Below are positions 34,686 through 47,422 of a DNA stretch of 64,000 nucleotides, in pieces (the first letter of the stretch is position 1; each line of letters opens with the position of its first letter). The stretch is from assembly GCA_030015575.1 (NCBI GenBank), contig JASDDO010000001.1, positions 142,929,988-142,993,987 of the forward strand, written 5' to 3'. The notes beneath the pieces are model-generated. The model did not search any database and was not told the DNA's origin. It was given only the letters and a program-made list of their open reading frames with translations. The translations under genes and the position numbers were made by a program. Origin of the DNA: Agapanthus africanus (taxonomy: Eukaryota; Streptophyta; Magnoliopsida; Asparagales; Amaryllidaceae).

Positions 34686-37600
34686 TGATGTAAATCCCCG
34701 TTTCCATTTCAATAAAAGTCCTCTTTTTCTGGAATCCAGTGGTTTCCCTTCGTTTCTTCCATATTTTTTTGAATTGGTTGTTAAGCCCAATATTATAATT
34801 TTTCCCAAAACCTAAAAGTTAAAACCCAAGAGTTAAAACCAAAGCCGATTAAACTAAAACCTAAGCTAAAACCCAAAACAAAATATATACTAACACACAT
34901 ATTTTCCCCGCAGCCCAAAATCTTTTTCCTTATCAATTAAAATATACCTCGGCCCATCCCAATCTCAACCCAACATTCCTTCAGCCCACAGATTTTTTAG
35001 GAATTAACTTTTGTTTTATTCACGAGCCCGGCCCGTTTCTTCCCCGAGCCCGCTTCTCTTCTTTTACCCGACCCGGCCCCACTATTCATCTTCCCCACTC
35101 CCAACGGCTTCTTTTCCCGCTCGTTTCCATTCCTTCTCGCGACCCCCACGTCCCGAGCTCCCCACGTTGCCCTCGCCGCTGCCCACGTCCCCGCGACCCT
35201 CGACCACGACTCCACACCTCTCCAACTCCTCACCTCCCTCTCACCTCCCAAACTCCTCAAAACTCTAACCCCTCAAGCTTTTTCCCCCGCGAACCCACTG
35301 TGAAACCACTGCAACTTCGACACTGTGCCGACGACGACGATCCCCTCGTCCCCCGTTCTCTTCCCTCGCTCTCCTCTCTTCAGAGCTCATCCCTCACCAA
35401 GATTCCCTCACCTTTCCAGCCTCAACCGAGCACTCCCTTCAACTGCACACCCCAAATCCCGAGCTCGGCCACCTTGCGACCGACGCCGACGAGCCTCCCC
35501 CACTTCGCCTGAAACACTCTGAGACTCCCTAACCTCCTCAGCATCATCACCATCACCACAATCCAAGCCCCCACTGCACTCTCTTTCCCTCTCTCTCTCT
35601 CTCTCCAAAAGAAACCCACTCCGTGCACTGTGCACATCGTCGGAGCCCCCGTCGCCGACCGTGGTCGATCCCAAAACCTCCCAAGAGTTCTACAGAGCAC
35701 CCCTCCATCTCCGGTGATCGCGATATACCCCCGGACAACTCCGACGCAAAACCCGTTTTTGATCGAAGCTCGCGCGAACTCGTTCCGTGGCGTACAACGC
35801 GCGTTCGTGACGACGTTGCTGCCTCGCGACCCCGAGACGTTACCAGGCAAGTGTTTACTTGCTTCATGCTAAATTATTAGTGATATGAACCTAAAATAAC
35901 TAGTTTACGGATTTGTCGAATACTAATGTATAATACGATCAAGGTGTTCGATGCTATTCTTCCATGAAAATGATTGTTTATTTTGACGGAACCTGATGTC
36001 TTATGTTGGCCCATATAGTGATAAACATAGTGTATGAATCTCGCTGGAGGATATGATTGTTTGTAACAAAAATTGATACCCCCAAATATGTCGTTAAAAC
36101 TAGAATTTTCTCGTGCCTGAAAACGGATAAAATCACCATAAATCATATGCATAATGGATTGATGTGTTCTAGGGCTAAAATCGAAGCCGACTTGACGAAC
36201 TTTAACCCTGTGGAAAATCCTAATGATTGCTGTTCTGTAATCATGATGATAACTGGGTCGGAACACGACTCTGGACTGCAGTCCAGAGCGTTTCTGATTA
36301 TTGTTTTCTGTTCAAAGGACCTGCGTCACTGTGTTTCCTGAAATCATACTTCACGGAATTTACATTAGATTAGAGATAATTCTGTTAGCTAAGCAAAACA
36401 AGTGGTTTCACTCCGATCCATCGCCGTTTGTTATTTTAAACTATTTTAAAAAGGGCAGAACGTATAACTGTTCAGAACAGATTCTGAAAGGACATATTGA
36501 AGTTAAACTGTGCATAACTTTCAATGTACAGATGCGATTGAAGATCCGTCTGTTGCGTTGAATACTCTATTGGAAACCCCAGATTTCATGTAACTGTAAC
36601 ATTGCTAAATTCTGAGCCCAAGTGGGTGCAATTCGTGCCGCGAAATGGACGTTCAGTTCTGAAACTGAATTTCCAGCCGCGCGCACTTAAAATGAAACTG
36701 CTATATCTCGAGAACCGGAATCCCGATTGAACTGAAACAAATTCTGATGAATTACTGACTGAGTGCTCTATATATCTTACTTACATCGCTTCGCTGAATT
36801 CTTAACATAATAATTTGTACAATTCATTTCAGTTCATGACATGCATGTTGATTCATGATATACAGAACTCATTGGTAGCATATATACATATATCATACCC
36901 TTGCCATATGCTCAGTGTTAGTACGTGTGGACATTGCATTATCGTACGTGATAGATGTTGGTTTAGTTGTGACAAGTACATCAATGGAAAGTGAATATTC
37001 GTGACAGTGATTGATACAGTGAACAGTGATAAAAATCGTGCCATTGATATACTTGTACATAACTAGATCAAGATCATAACTAGTGAGAACCTGGGGAAAA
37101 AGGGGTGAAATCAAAGTGGAAAGAGTATTGTATTTAGCGGGACCGTGTTTAGAGGATGATCATTCGAACAGAGATATTGATACATGTAGGATAGGATCTA
37201 GCGATCCGGCTGACAGGGTTATGTCCCGAGCATGTGGGCCGTTGTCTCGGGTATGTACGAGACTCCTGTTAAACATGATCCTCCTTCCACTATGTGATTT
37301 CAAACTCGACCTAGAGACCGATAGGGACACATAACATATTCTGCATCATATAGGGACATAGTGATTACTTGCATTGTTCTTACACCAGTATTACTCATAT
37401 ACCTGTCACATCCCATTATAATAATATTGTTACTGTGTCGCTCTGACGACCTGAGTATGCATGTTCAGATCCCGCGGGAGGACCAGCACAGGAGACGGAC
37501 CCACCCTTCGAGTTCACGGAGATTTAGACTGGTGAACCTTCCATTTTCCCGCTTTCCATAAAAGTGATTGTAAGTTTGACTTTGGTTAGTATTTGTTCTT

Positions 37601-37800
37601 GTTATCTGTAAATTGTGAACAATGGAATATTAATGTAATAAATTAGTGATGTGATTCCTTTACCACTGCGCTTTATTTACTGATTACCATGCAAAGCTAG
37701 AAGCCGAAGTGTGACTACGGCAGCATGATTCCTTGACCGTAGGAGCATGGCTGGCCTAGTCATCCCTCGTTTTCCATATTTTGGGAAGCGGGGCGTGACA
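34686..37800 (+). repeat. 3' LTR of element C
   Basis: 3115 bases, nearly identical to 26968-30066. It ends GCGGGGCGTGACA directly against GTTTATACTAGCGGG of element B's LTR. Confidence 0.95.
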
Positions 37801-38624
37801 GTTTATACTAGCGGGCTTTGGTTTAAGCCAGATTCTAGTATTAGATTATTGGATTTATGCAGTCTCGGTATATGTTTTTCGTAAATACGGATGGGAGGGG
37901 CATTCTCGTAATTAGTCGAGAAGCTTTTAGAAGAAAGGTAACTCATTTAGATTTAATTCATTTATGAATTAAACTAAATGAGATGAAGAGCTTATGTGTT
38001 ATCTGCATTAAATGAATTAGTGACTCATGAGATGATTCATCCAAATGAGTTAATGAAGCATTAATTGTTTTGATAACTCATAAGATGATTCATTCATTTG
38101 TATTAAATGAAGCATGGTTATAATTATCTCATATGATTTATTTGATAATTATTATGCTTCATAATATATAGAAATGAGTTATATTTTCATTTCATTCTCA
38201 CATACACACCCTCTCTCCTCAAGCTCTCATCTTCTTCAACTTAACCCTAATCCTCTCATGTGTTGAGATCCCAAGGATTAGAAAGACTAATAGATCCTTA
38301 GTCCACTTCTATATTTTCTAGGTCACTTGGATTAGCAATCATAACCACTTAGTTACCTCAAGTGAGAGGTTAAAATTTGGAGAAGGAACTCTCGGGTGGA
38401 TCTTCTATCACATCGAGGAGGCCGACGAGGAGGTGAACAACAAGAACAAAAAAGACCAGTATCTTAAGGTATAATCATCTATCAGAGTAGTTTAGCACTT
38501 CTAGATAGTTGTTAGTTAGAGTTTAGCAAAGATCCGTAAAGTTGGTCGATATTACCTTAAACAAAATGATTGTTTACCTATTCCGCCTCCCCGCATCTTG
38601 TGGGGTATCTAACTTCGACTTACA
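37801..38624 (+). repeat. 5' LTR of element B, second part
   Basis: Continues the B LTR from GTTTATACTAGC, matching 45794-46621, and ends CGACTTACA one base before the primer-binding site. Together with 25824-26967 it restores the length of the 3' LTR. Confidence 0.93.
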
Positions 38625-38625
38625 G

Positions 38626-38636
38626 TGGTATCAGAG
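38626..38636 (+). other. Primer-binding site of element B
   Basis: TGGTATCAGAG directly after the LTR, complementary to initiator Met-tRNA. Confidence 0.85.
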
Positions 38637-40702
38637 ACTAACTAAACCATAATTAACATGTTAGCAAAGTCTTTAGAAATTCGATCGCGATTTAATCCCG
38701 AAAAACCGACGTTTTGACCAAGTTTCTGCCAATTTTAAAACGGGGTCTAAAATTTTTTCAGGGCCCCTTAAAAATACAAGCAGGGTTTTTTAAGAATTGT
38801 GAAGAAATTTGGGATCGTGACTCGACCAAACCACCGCGGAAACGCGGCCGATCCAAGCGATCCGCCGCGGATCCACGGCCGAGTTGACACCGAGTCAACC
38901 CAAATTTGCTCAGTTATTCTTCTGTGTTGATGTTGTGTTTTCTGGGATATTTTGTTTCTGCTCAGGTTTCATGTGCACAGAGAATTGTTTGGAGTAGATT
39001 CATATGTGTTGCTTGATCGAAATTCTAAGAACTTTGGCTAACTGGATTATATCTGTGTTGTCTTTAATGTGTTCGTAAACCTCCCCTAACTGCTAGTATG
39101 TCGGTTAGCAGGGGGTTGCACATTTCTGTAATGGTTTTTACTGGTTTGTGAATATGAACTTATTGGATTGTCGTGAATGGATAGCCGGGGATGTGAGACG
39201 AGTGTTTGTTTCATTCAAATATAAATTGTAATTTGTTATAATATTCTTTTGCGGGGCACATCCGGGTTGAGATTGCAGTCACCGTTGTATTATTTCATTT
39301 ACTGTTTTTGCTCCTAGGATAGATCCAAGATGGGGTGCACAAACTACCGGGTACTTTGAAGTGCTTAGTGGCCTACTCACGTCGTTGAAGGAGACCGCTT
39401 CATTTCGGGTACCTGGCGGGTACTTTGCAGTACCCGTAGGGGTCTAGGGTGGGGGTTTGGCTATTCATCACGACTGTGTAATCCGTCTTTCATTGCAGGC
39501 TCAAAAGAAATGCGGATTGCTTGTATATCCAATGTGTTCATCTGTGATCTGGAATGCCTATTATTGCGTCTGACGAATGTACAATATCTATATATGATAT
39601 CTAGTAGGCGTTACTTATGTTTTGCACCCGTGCTAGCCCAGCCCCCGCTCTGTCCTTAGTTAAGTAACCTAACGGGTGAATGACGGGGCCCAGTGGCGAA
39701 TGAGGATGGCATAAGAGGACGTTGTATTTTCGTTATTTTCTGCAATGATATGTTAATTGATGGGACGCATTATATTAATGCAAAGAAAATAAACCAAAGT
39801 TGAATCGTTGGAACAATTTAAAAGAAACACTCGGTTATTTTAAAACAGAAGATTTTTTTTAATTGCGGAGCTTAAACCACTCTTTTTAAAAGCTATCAGG
39901 TTCCTTCGATCATATCAAGTTCACTACGTTCACGGTTTCGCCAAAACCATTCGTAGCCCTCCGTCATTTCATTTGGGTATTCAGTAGTATTCAAGCTATG
40001 TATTTTGACCAACGCCAAGGCATAGTGTTTGGTAGCTGCTGGGTATTCATCTGTTGCATAGATAGATGAGTTGGTTTGGGACAGTCGTACTGTCATTTGG
40101 CTAACATCAGGGGTATGTACGGGTGGGTTCAAATTAACAAGATAATGATGGGTAGAACTTGACATGTGACTTATGACATTTTGACCAACGCCAAGGTCAT
40201 AAGAGCATGGGGCAGAAATCGATATCGGGAGTTTCTAAAGAAACTGAAACTTGCTAGTGTTGCATACCATTTGGAGTGTGATAATTCTGGTAGGATTCCT
40301 TCAGCTTTATCACACGATGATATTTGGATCCCGATCCTACTGTGAGTATATGCTACTCATCGGGAGATTCTTTCACTTAGCGATCAATGCTATAAACCAA
40401 GTAGGTGTCGAGAAAGGTGTCAGCGGGGCTATGTCCCCAGGGAAAAGAGGTTATTTAATTAAGGAACTTCGCGAAAGCGTCGTAAAACCTCCCTCGAAGT
40501 ACCAACACTTGCCTGGCTGAACGGTTAAGCAAGTATTGTACAGTAAGAATAGTCCTGACTAGTTATTCCTTTTTGGTTTGAGGAGGGATTCGAGAAACAG
40601 TGGGAGCCATCCTGTTTAGATAAACTAAAAACCACTCTAAACTTGCAAGAGCATCATGCTAAAGTGTTTCCTCTCTCTCTCCTAATTGCAGCGACCCAGA
40701 AC
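38637..40702 (+). other. Long untranslated leader of element B
   Basis: About 2 kb between the primer site and the gag start. It has no coding signature. The phrase TTTTGACCAACGCCAAGG occurs twice (about 40002 and 40174). An acceptor-like CTAATTGCAG ends at 40691, just before the gag ATG at 40703. Confidence 0.55.
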
Positions 40703-43700
40703 ATGACAGGTCTTAAGTTATTATTAGATAAAAATATTTTGACAGGGTCAAACTATAAAGATTGGTTCCGGAATGTTAAGATGGTAATTACCTATGACAA
40801 ATTGGGGTATGTCCTTACTACTAAGGCCCCTGCCATCCCAGGTCCTGAATCCAGTGTCGCGGATAAGGAAATCCGCAAGACCTGGGAGTTAGATTGCGCG
40901 AAGGCCAAATGCATCATGCTTGCCTCTTTGAATAATAAACATCAGAGGAGGCACGAGAATATGGATCTAGAATCCATATTTCTCCACACCAAGGAACTGT
41001 ATGGAGAGCAATCTCGTATAGCCAGGTACGAGACCTCGAAGAACTTGTTTTAGTCGAGAATGACCGTCGGATCATCTGTAGGGGAACATGTCCTTAAGAT
41101 GATTGGCTATATTGAAGAGCCCGCAGACCTCGGGACAACATTAGAGAACGAGCTGTATACAGACTTGATTCTCTAGTCCCTTCCTTCCACCTACGCCCAG
41201 TTTATCTTGAATTTCAACATTCAAGGTAAAGAAGTTGAACTTCCAGAACTCCTTAACATGTTGAGGAGTGCAGAGGGCACCTTGCAGAAGGCAAGGGAAA
41301 CACCCACTATGTTTGGTCGTGGTGCTTCTTCTTCCAGGTCCAAGGCAAGGGCCAAAGGAAGGAAGAAGAAGGTTGCTACCAAACCAAGAGGTGGTGTTGG
41401 TAAGGTGGGAGCCAAGAGAAAGGCAAAGGTTGCGGTGCCAGTAGTGGCAAAGGACGAGTGCTTCCACTGTCATAGGAAAGGCCATTGGAAGATGGATTGC
41501 AAAGCTTGGATTGCCAAGAACCAGGACCCGAGGCAAATTGTGGCTTCGGTTTCAGGTGTGTTTGTAATTGAAAATTGTCTGTCAATCAACTCTACTTCCT
41601 GGGTATTGGATACCGAATCAGGATCTCATATATGCAATTCATTGCAGGCACTGAGAAACCGTAGAGTGCTGAAGGTTGGTGATATGACCCTCCAGGGTGC
41701 TAACGGAGCTAGCGTGAATGTTGTGTCCGTAGGGGATTATCACCTTGGATTGACGAGTGGACATATTTTTGTTTTGCGCAACTGTTTTTGTGTACCTAGT
41801 TTAACGTGTAATATCATATCGGTATCGTTGTTATCAAAGGAAGGTTATGATTTCACGTTTGTAAGCGATGTTGTTAACATCCACCTTAATCATGGTTTGA
41901 TTGGGTCCGGTACACTAGATAACAGTATATACGTGTTAAACCAATTGCAGATTTTCAATGTCCAGAACACACTAAAAAGAAAGTCTCCAGATATAAATCA
42001 GGCTTTCTTATGGTATTGTAGACTAGGTCACATCAATGAGACAAGGTTAACTAAGTTACATAGAGAAGGATATTTGGATCCGTTCGAATATCAATCTTAT
42101 GTCACTTGTCAATCATGTCTCAAAGGAAAGATGACAAAGACTCCATTCACTGGACATGGAGTAAGAGCGAGCGAGCTCTTAGGACTTATACACAGCGATG
42201 TATGTGGTCCAATGTCTACACATGCAAGAGGCGGTTTTTCATATTTCATTACTTTTACGGATGATTACTTTAGGTATGGATTCATTTTCTTGATGAAACA
42301 TAAATCCGAGGCTTTTGAGAAATTCCGAGAATATAAGAATGAAGTAGAAAACCAAACCGGCAAAAGTATCAAGACACTGAGATCTGATCAAGGTGGTGAA
42401 TACTTGAGTGCCGAGTTCCTGGGTTACCTAAAAGAGAATGGAATTCTCTCTCAGCTTACTCCTCCATACACTCCACAACATAACGATGTATCGGAAAGAC
42501 GGAACCGAGCCCTATTGGATATGGTACGTTCCATGATGAGTAATACTGAGTTACCGCGATCTTTCTGGGGTTATGCACTAGAATCAGCTGCATATCTTTT
42601 GAACAGGGTTCCTACCAAGACTGTGCCTACCACACCATATCAGATGTGGAGTGGGAAGAAACCCTATCTTCAGTATCTGAAAATATGGGGATGTCCGGGA
42701 AGCAGCATGCGGACAAACTCGAGGCACGATCAGTACAGTGTAAGTTTGTGGGATATCCAAAGAACTCCAAGAGATATTATTTCTATTACGCAGAGGAACA
42801 AAAGGTTTTTGTTTCTCGTAATGCCCATTTTCTAGAACAGCGGTTTTTAGAAAAGGAAACAAGTGGGAGCGCAATAGAACTGGAAGAAATTCCAGAACCA
42901 CAAACCACTACTGAAAGTTTGGTGGAGCCAAAAGTTCCAGAAGAACAGGACATTCCCGCACCCCTCCGTAGGAGTGGTAGGCCGTCTCATCCGCCTGAGA
43001 GATACTACGGTTTTCTCATAGACGGGGATAGAGATGATTGCGTCATTGATAATGATGAACCTACTAGCTTCCAACAGGCCATCCAGAGCGGCGACTCAGT
43101 AAGATGACTAGATGCAATGCAGACCGAGATGGAGTCCATGTACACCAACAAAGTATGGACTTTGGACTTTGCTCCAGATGGGATAAAACCCATAGGATGC
43201 AAGTGGATCTTCAGAAAGAAGATTGGTGTAGATGGACAGGTGGAAACCTATAAGGCTAGACTTGTTGCAAAGGATTTTCGTCAAAGACCTGGTTTGGACT
43301 ATGCTGAAACTTTTTCTCCAGTAGCTATGCTCAAATCCATTTGGATCCTTGTTGCCATTGCCGCCTTCCATGATTATGAGATCTGGCAGATGGACGTAAA
43401 GACGGCTTTTCTAAATTGTAATTTAGAAGAGTGCGTCTATATGGATCAGCCAGAAGGTTTCAATCAGAGTGGGAGCAGCGGGAAAGTGTGCAACTTGCTT
43501 AAGTCCATTTATGGACTAAAGCAGGCATCGCGGAGTTGGAACATCTGTTTTGATGAAACGGTCAAAGAATATGACTTTATCAAAAATTCAGATGAACCAT
43601 GTATATATAGTAAAATTGTAGCACGAACTGTCGTATTCCTCGTCTTGTACGTGGATGACATTCTCTTGATAGGAAATGACATTCCTATGCTACAATCTGT

Positions 43701-44635
43701 CAAAAGATTCTTGTCACATAGGTTCTTCATGAAAGACCTGGGTGATGCCTCTTACATTCTGGGGATCTAGATCTATCGTGATAGATCGAAGAGGATGTTG
43801 TGACTTTCACAGTCTAGGTATATCAACACTATACTGAAAAAGATTCCGTATGGAAGATTCTAAGCGCGGTAATTTACCGGCTTGTCACGGAATCACCCTC
43901 TCCAAAGAGACGTCTCCCAAGACTGATTTGGAAAGGGATCGCATGTCAGTTATACCCTACGCTTCTGCGGTAGGCTCTATAATGTATGTGATGTTGTGTA
44001 CCAGACCAGATGTAGCTTACGCACTGAGCGTGGTAAGCCAGTATCAGTCAGACCCAGGGGAGAAGCACTGGATAGTAGTAAAGAACATTCTCAAGTACCT
44101 GAAAATGACTAAGGATATGTTCTTGGTTTACGACAGAAAAGACCTCCATATCGAGGCTTTTGCTGACTCCAGCTTCCAGAGTGACAAGGATGACTCCAAG
44201 TCCATGTCAGGTTATGTCTTTACCCTCAATGGAGGGGCGGTGTGCTGGAAGAGTTCCAAGCAGGACACCGTTGCTGACTCGACGATGGAAGCGGAATATA
44301 TAACTGCTTGCGATGCCGCAAAAAAAGCAGTCTGGATAAAGAAGTTCCTAACAGAACTTCAGGTGGTTCCTGCCATTGTTAATCCAATACCGCTGTATTA
44401 CGACAACAACGTCGCTATAGCTTTAGCGAAGAAACCCAGGTCCCATCAGAAGTCCAGACACATCTTAAGACGGTATCACCTGATCAGGAAGATCATAGAT
44501 CGCCAGGAGATCAAGGTCCGGAGAGTTGCTACAGAGGAGAACACTGTAGAGCCATTCACTAAGACCTTACCTCAGACAAAGTTCGAGAGGTCATTCGAGA
44601 TGATTGGTCTTCGATATGCCAGTATATGGCCCTAG
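40703..44635 (+). pseudogene. Degenerate Gag-Pol of element B (Copia)
   Basis: Copia order is clear. Gag starts MTGLKLLLDK at 40703. A CCHC knuckle CFHCHRKGHWKMDC lies at about 41459. The protease site reads DTES instead of DTGS at about 41609. Integrase shows CRLGHINETRL, SDVCGP, DQGGEYLS and NDVSERRN. RT shows QMDVKTAFLN and YVDDILL (about 43645). RNase H shows EAFADSSF and the final SRHILRRYHL. Breaks: TAG at 41051-41053, another stop near 41174, a frameshift near 42700-42760, TGA at 43105-43107, TAG at 43768-43770 and further damage near 43800-43860. No functional protein can be made. The lineage resembles Angela/Tork-type pol. Confidence 0.9.
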
Positions 44636-44649
44636 TGCAAGTGGGAGAT

Positions 44650-46621
44650 TGTTAGTGTATATGCCCTAGGAGCCATTATTGTATCATACTAGTTTGTATA
44701 TTACTTAATGGAAGCTTGAGATATTCAAAGTTGTATTAACAGTCTTGCTCAACATAGTAGTATGCTACTTGGTTTATATCTATCTTAATATGTGTATATG
44801 TTTCTTTTAGCATATCGCGAATGCATATTGATAGAGCCCATAGGATCTTACATGACTGCCAGCGTTGTGATGACAGTCATACTAGTGGGAGCTGGGTAGT
44901 CTACAAGCACATTCTTTTTCAGGTCCCTAGTCGTAGGATTATCGAGACAAGGCATCAATACTCCGGAGTAGACTAGTGTGTACGCTTCTCGTCCCAGTTG
45001 GGGAAATGGTATGTCCCACAGCCATTAGTATGTTGTACTGGAGATAGTATGCAGGTACTCGTTGGGTTACGGGTACACCGGATAGGACTCGCAGGGAACT
45101 GTTGGATGGTATTATACCCGTCGTCAGTTAACAGTTCCCACGTGACATGAGTACAGCATAGTCCGTAGACTTGACACTGCTGCTTCGTCTCGAGTGTGTT
45201 CCCACTGTTCTTAGATTGCTATCCTACTACGGCTCAAAGGAGTCGTGCAAACAGGTAGCAGTTGGGTGCAGTCCCGAAGCACTTGGAGGCAGTAGCAGTT
45301 AGAAAGGATTCGTCTCTCCCGGTATTGAGAGTTGATATCGCACTGTGTTTGGAGAGCCATTACGCAAAGTCCCTGGCCAGGGCAAACGAGATTTACTGGT
45401 AGGATTTCCAGTAGCTTCTCAAGGTGTAATGGGCTTCACTCCAACACGACCTATACCGCCTTTTAGGGGACTGACGCTTGCCGCCCCCTAGGCCCGATAT
45501 GCGATAGTCTTAGACGAACAAACCAGACTGTACGGAGATTGTCACATCAGGCTCAGTAGGAGTTCGGATGGGTTTTCTCATCGGCCTTCTTATCGACATC
45601 TACCTGGGCACCGTTATGTACAGCTAGTACCGCTTGCGGCTTATTGTTAAACCCACTGACAGCGTAGTGTCGAGTATTTAAAGTCCCACACAGAGAGTTT
45701 CCCTACTTCAGGCGAAACGATATAGAGGTCGTATGGTTTTACGACAGGGTTCGGACATATACGTGTACTTGTGCACGTATGATATTCGGACAGTTTATAC
45801 TAGCGGGCTTTGGTTTAAGCCAGATTCTAGTATTGGATTATTGAATTTATGCAGTCTCAGTATATCCGTGTTTTTCGTAAATACGGATGGGATGAGCATT
45901 CTCGTAATTAGTCGAGAAGCTTCTAGAAGAAAGGTGACTCATTTAGATTTAATTCCTTTATGAATTAAACTAAATGAGATGGAGAGCTTATGTGTTATTT
46001 GCATTAAATGAATTAGTGACTCATGAGATGATTCATCCAAATGAGTTAATGAAGCATTAATTGTTTTGATGACTCATAAGATGATTCATTCATTTGTATT
46101 AAATGAAGTATGGTTGTAATTATCTCATATGATTTATTTGATAATTATTATGCTTCATAATATATAGAAATGAGTTATATTTTCATTTCATTCTCACATA
46201 CACACCCTCTCTCTTCAAGCTCTCCTCTTCTTCAACCTAACCTTAATCCTCTCATGTGTTGAGATCCCAAGGGTTAGAAAGACTAATAGATCCTTAATCC
46301 ACTTCTATATCTTCTAGGTCACTTGGATTAGCAATCCTAGCCATTTAGTTACCTCAAGTGAGAGGTTAAAGCTTGGAGAAGGAACTCTCGGGTGGATCTT
46401 CTATCACATCGAGGAGGCCGACGAGGAGGTGAACAACAAGAACAAGAAGGACAAGTATCTTGAGGTATAATCATCTATCATAGTAGTTTAGCACTTCTAG
46501 ATAGTTGTTAGTTAGGGTTTAGCAAAGATCCGTAAAGTTAGTCGATATTACCTTAAACAAAATGATTGTTTTACCTATTCCGCATCCCCGCATCTTGTGG
46601 GGTGTCTAACGTCGACTTACA
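44650..46621 (+). repeat. 3' LTR of element B
   Basis: 1972 bases, preceded by AAGTGGGAGAT, a typical Copia polypurine tract. It preserves the empty target of element C (CGGACAGTTTATACTAG, about 45790). Confidence 0.94.
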
Positions 46622-47414
46622 GATGGTGCCCCGATCCCCCGCGTCCCCAATCTTCATGGATGAAGGGGATCTTCGCTTCGAGGTGCCCTCGAAGCTTTCC
46701 GTCGCTGTAACAACCCTAATTTTCCTATACACTTTTCTATACAATTTTTTTTTTAAAATTTTTAAAATCCATAAAGGAGTACTTTAACCTGAGCACAATA
46801 TATATATAAGTAATTATTTTGTTTTTAAATAACTCCATTTTTAGTGTACATAAAATTGTTTTAAATTTAAAGTAATACTTGGGGTATTTAATGTTGTTGT
46901 TACCACTTTAAGTAGTTATTTTCCCACGATAATTACAAGAAGGAGCTTCTAGCTCATTGGTAATACCTTGCATTGCTGAACCAAGCCACCAGAGTTCAAA
47001 TCCCATGCCCCACATTATTTTTGTATTTATTTTGTTTTAAATTCTTTTGGAAGTCAACAGTCAAACCGCCATAACTCACAAAACTTGAACTGAAGACAAA
47101 AAAGTAAATATACCAAAATCTTCCTTTGGAAAATCCCCGGCCCCCGACACCCTGACTCGGCCCGACTCGGCGCCGCCGGCCGGCGAGCCGGCCGACTCGG
47201 TCCGGCGCCGCCGGCCGGACTCGGCCGGACGGCCGAATCATCAACAGAGAAAAGATGCCCTTTGACTTGGTCAACCCTCCTGCACACTCTAAATGCCTGG
47301 ATCGGTTATCAATTGCCCAATAAATCCCTTTTACTCCAAGGTTTAATGATTTTTAATGATTTTTTTTATATTTTTATATTTTTTTAAATTAAAACCCTAA
47401 CCCTAGCCTAACCC

Positions 47415-47422
47415 TATATAAA
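47415..47422 (+). promoter_or_regulatory. TATA box of LTR D
   Basis: TATATAAA about 212 bases upstream of a consensus splice donor (GTAAGT at 47627). The spacing resembles that in LTR E. Confidence 0.6.

Larger units (their letters stand above)
26968..37800 (+). mobile_element. Element C: full-length Tekay-like chromovirus (Ty3/Gypsy)
   Basis: LTRs at 26968-30066 and 34686-37800 start TGATGTAAATCCCCG, end GCGGGGCGTGACA and are nearly identical; the main difference is a short length change near 27505 / 35220. Between them lie a Met-tRNA primer site, one uninterrupted gag-pol ORF and a polypurine tract. Domain order RT-RNase H-integrase and a C-terminal chromodomain, with 3-kb LTRs, fit the Tekay/Del clade. 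It lies inside the 5' LTR of B; the empty site survives in B's other LTR at about 45782. Near-identical LTRs and an intact ORF mark it as the youngest and best-preserved element here. Confidence 0.95.
25824..46621 (+). mobile_element. Element B: Angela-like Ty1/Copia retrotransposon, interrupted by C
   Basis: The two LTRs start TGTTAGTGTATATGCCCTAG and end GACTTACA. The 5' LTR is split by element C into 25824-26967 and 37801-38624 (about 1.97 kb together); the 3' LTR is 44650-46621 (1972 bases). Flanking 5-bp duplications read GACGG (25819-25823) and GATGG (46622-46626), one mismatch apart. The LTR start resembles cereal Angela/WIS-2 LTRs (ATATGCCCTAG), and the pol order is protease-integrase-RT, as in Copia. 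The LTRs differ at clearly more places than those of C, so B is older than C, as the nesting demands. Confidence 0.92.

Noticed and set aside
39896-40165. 89-codon minus-strand frame in the leader of element B
   Set aside because: No homology signature, and it lies in a non-coding leader of a decayed element.
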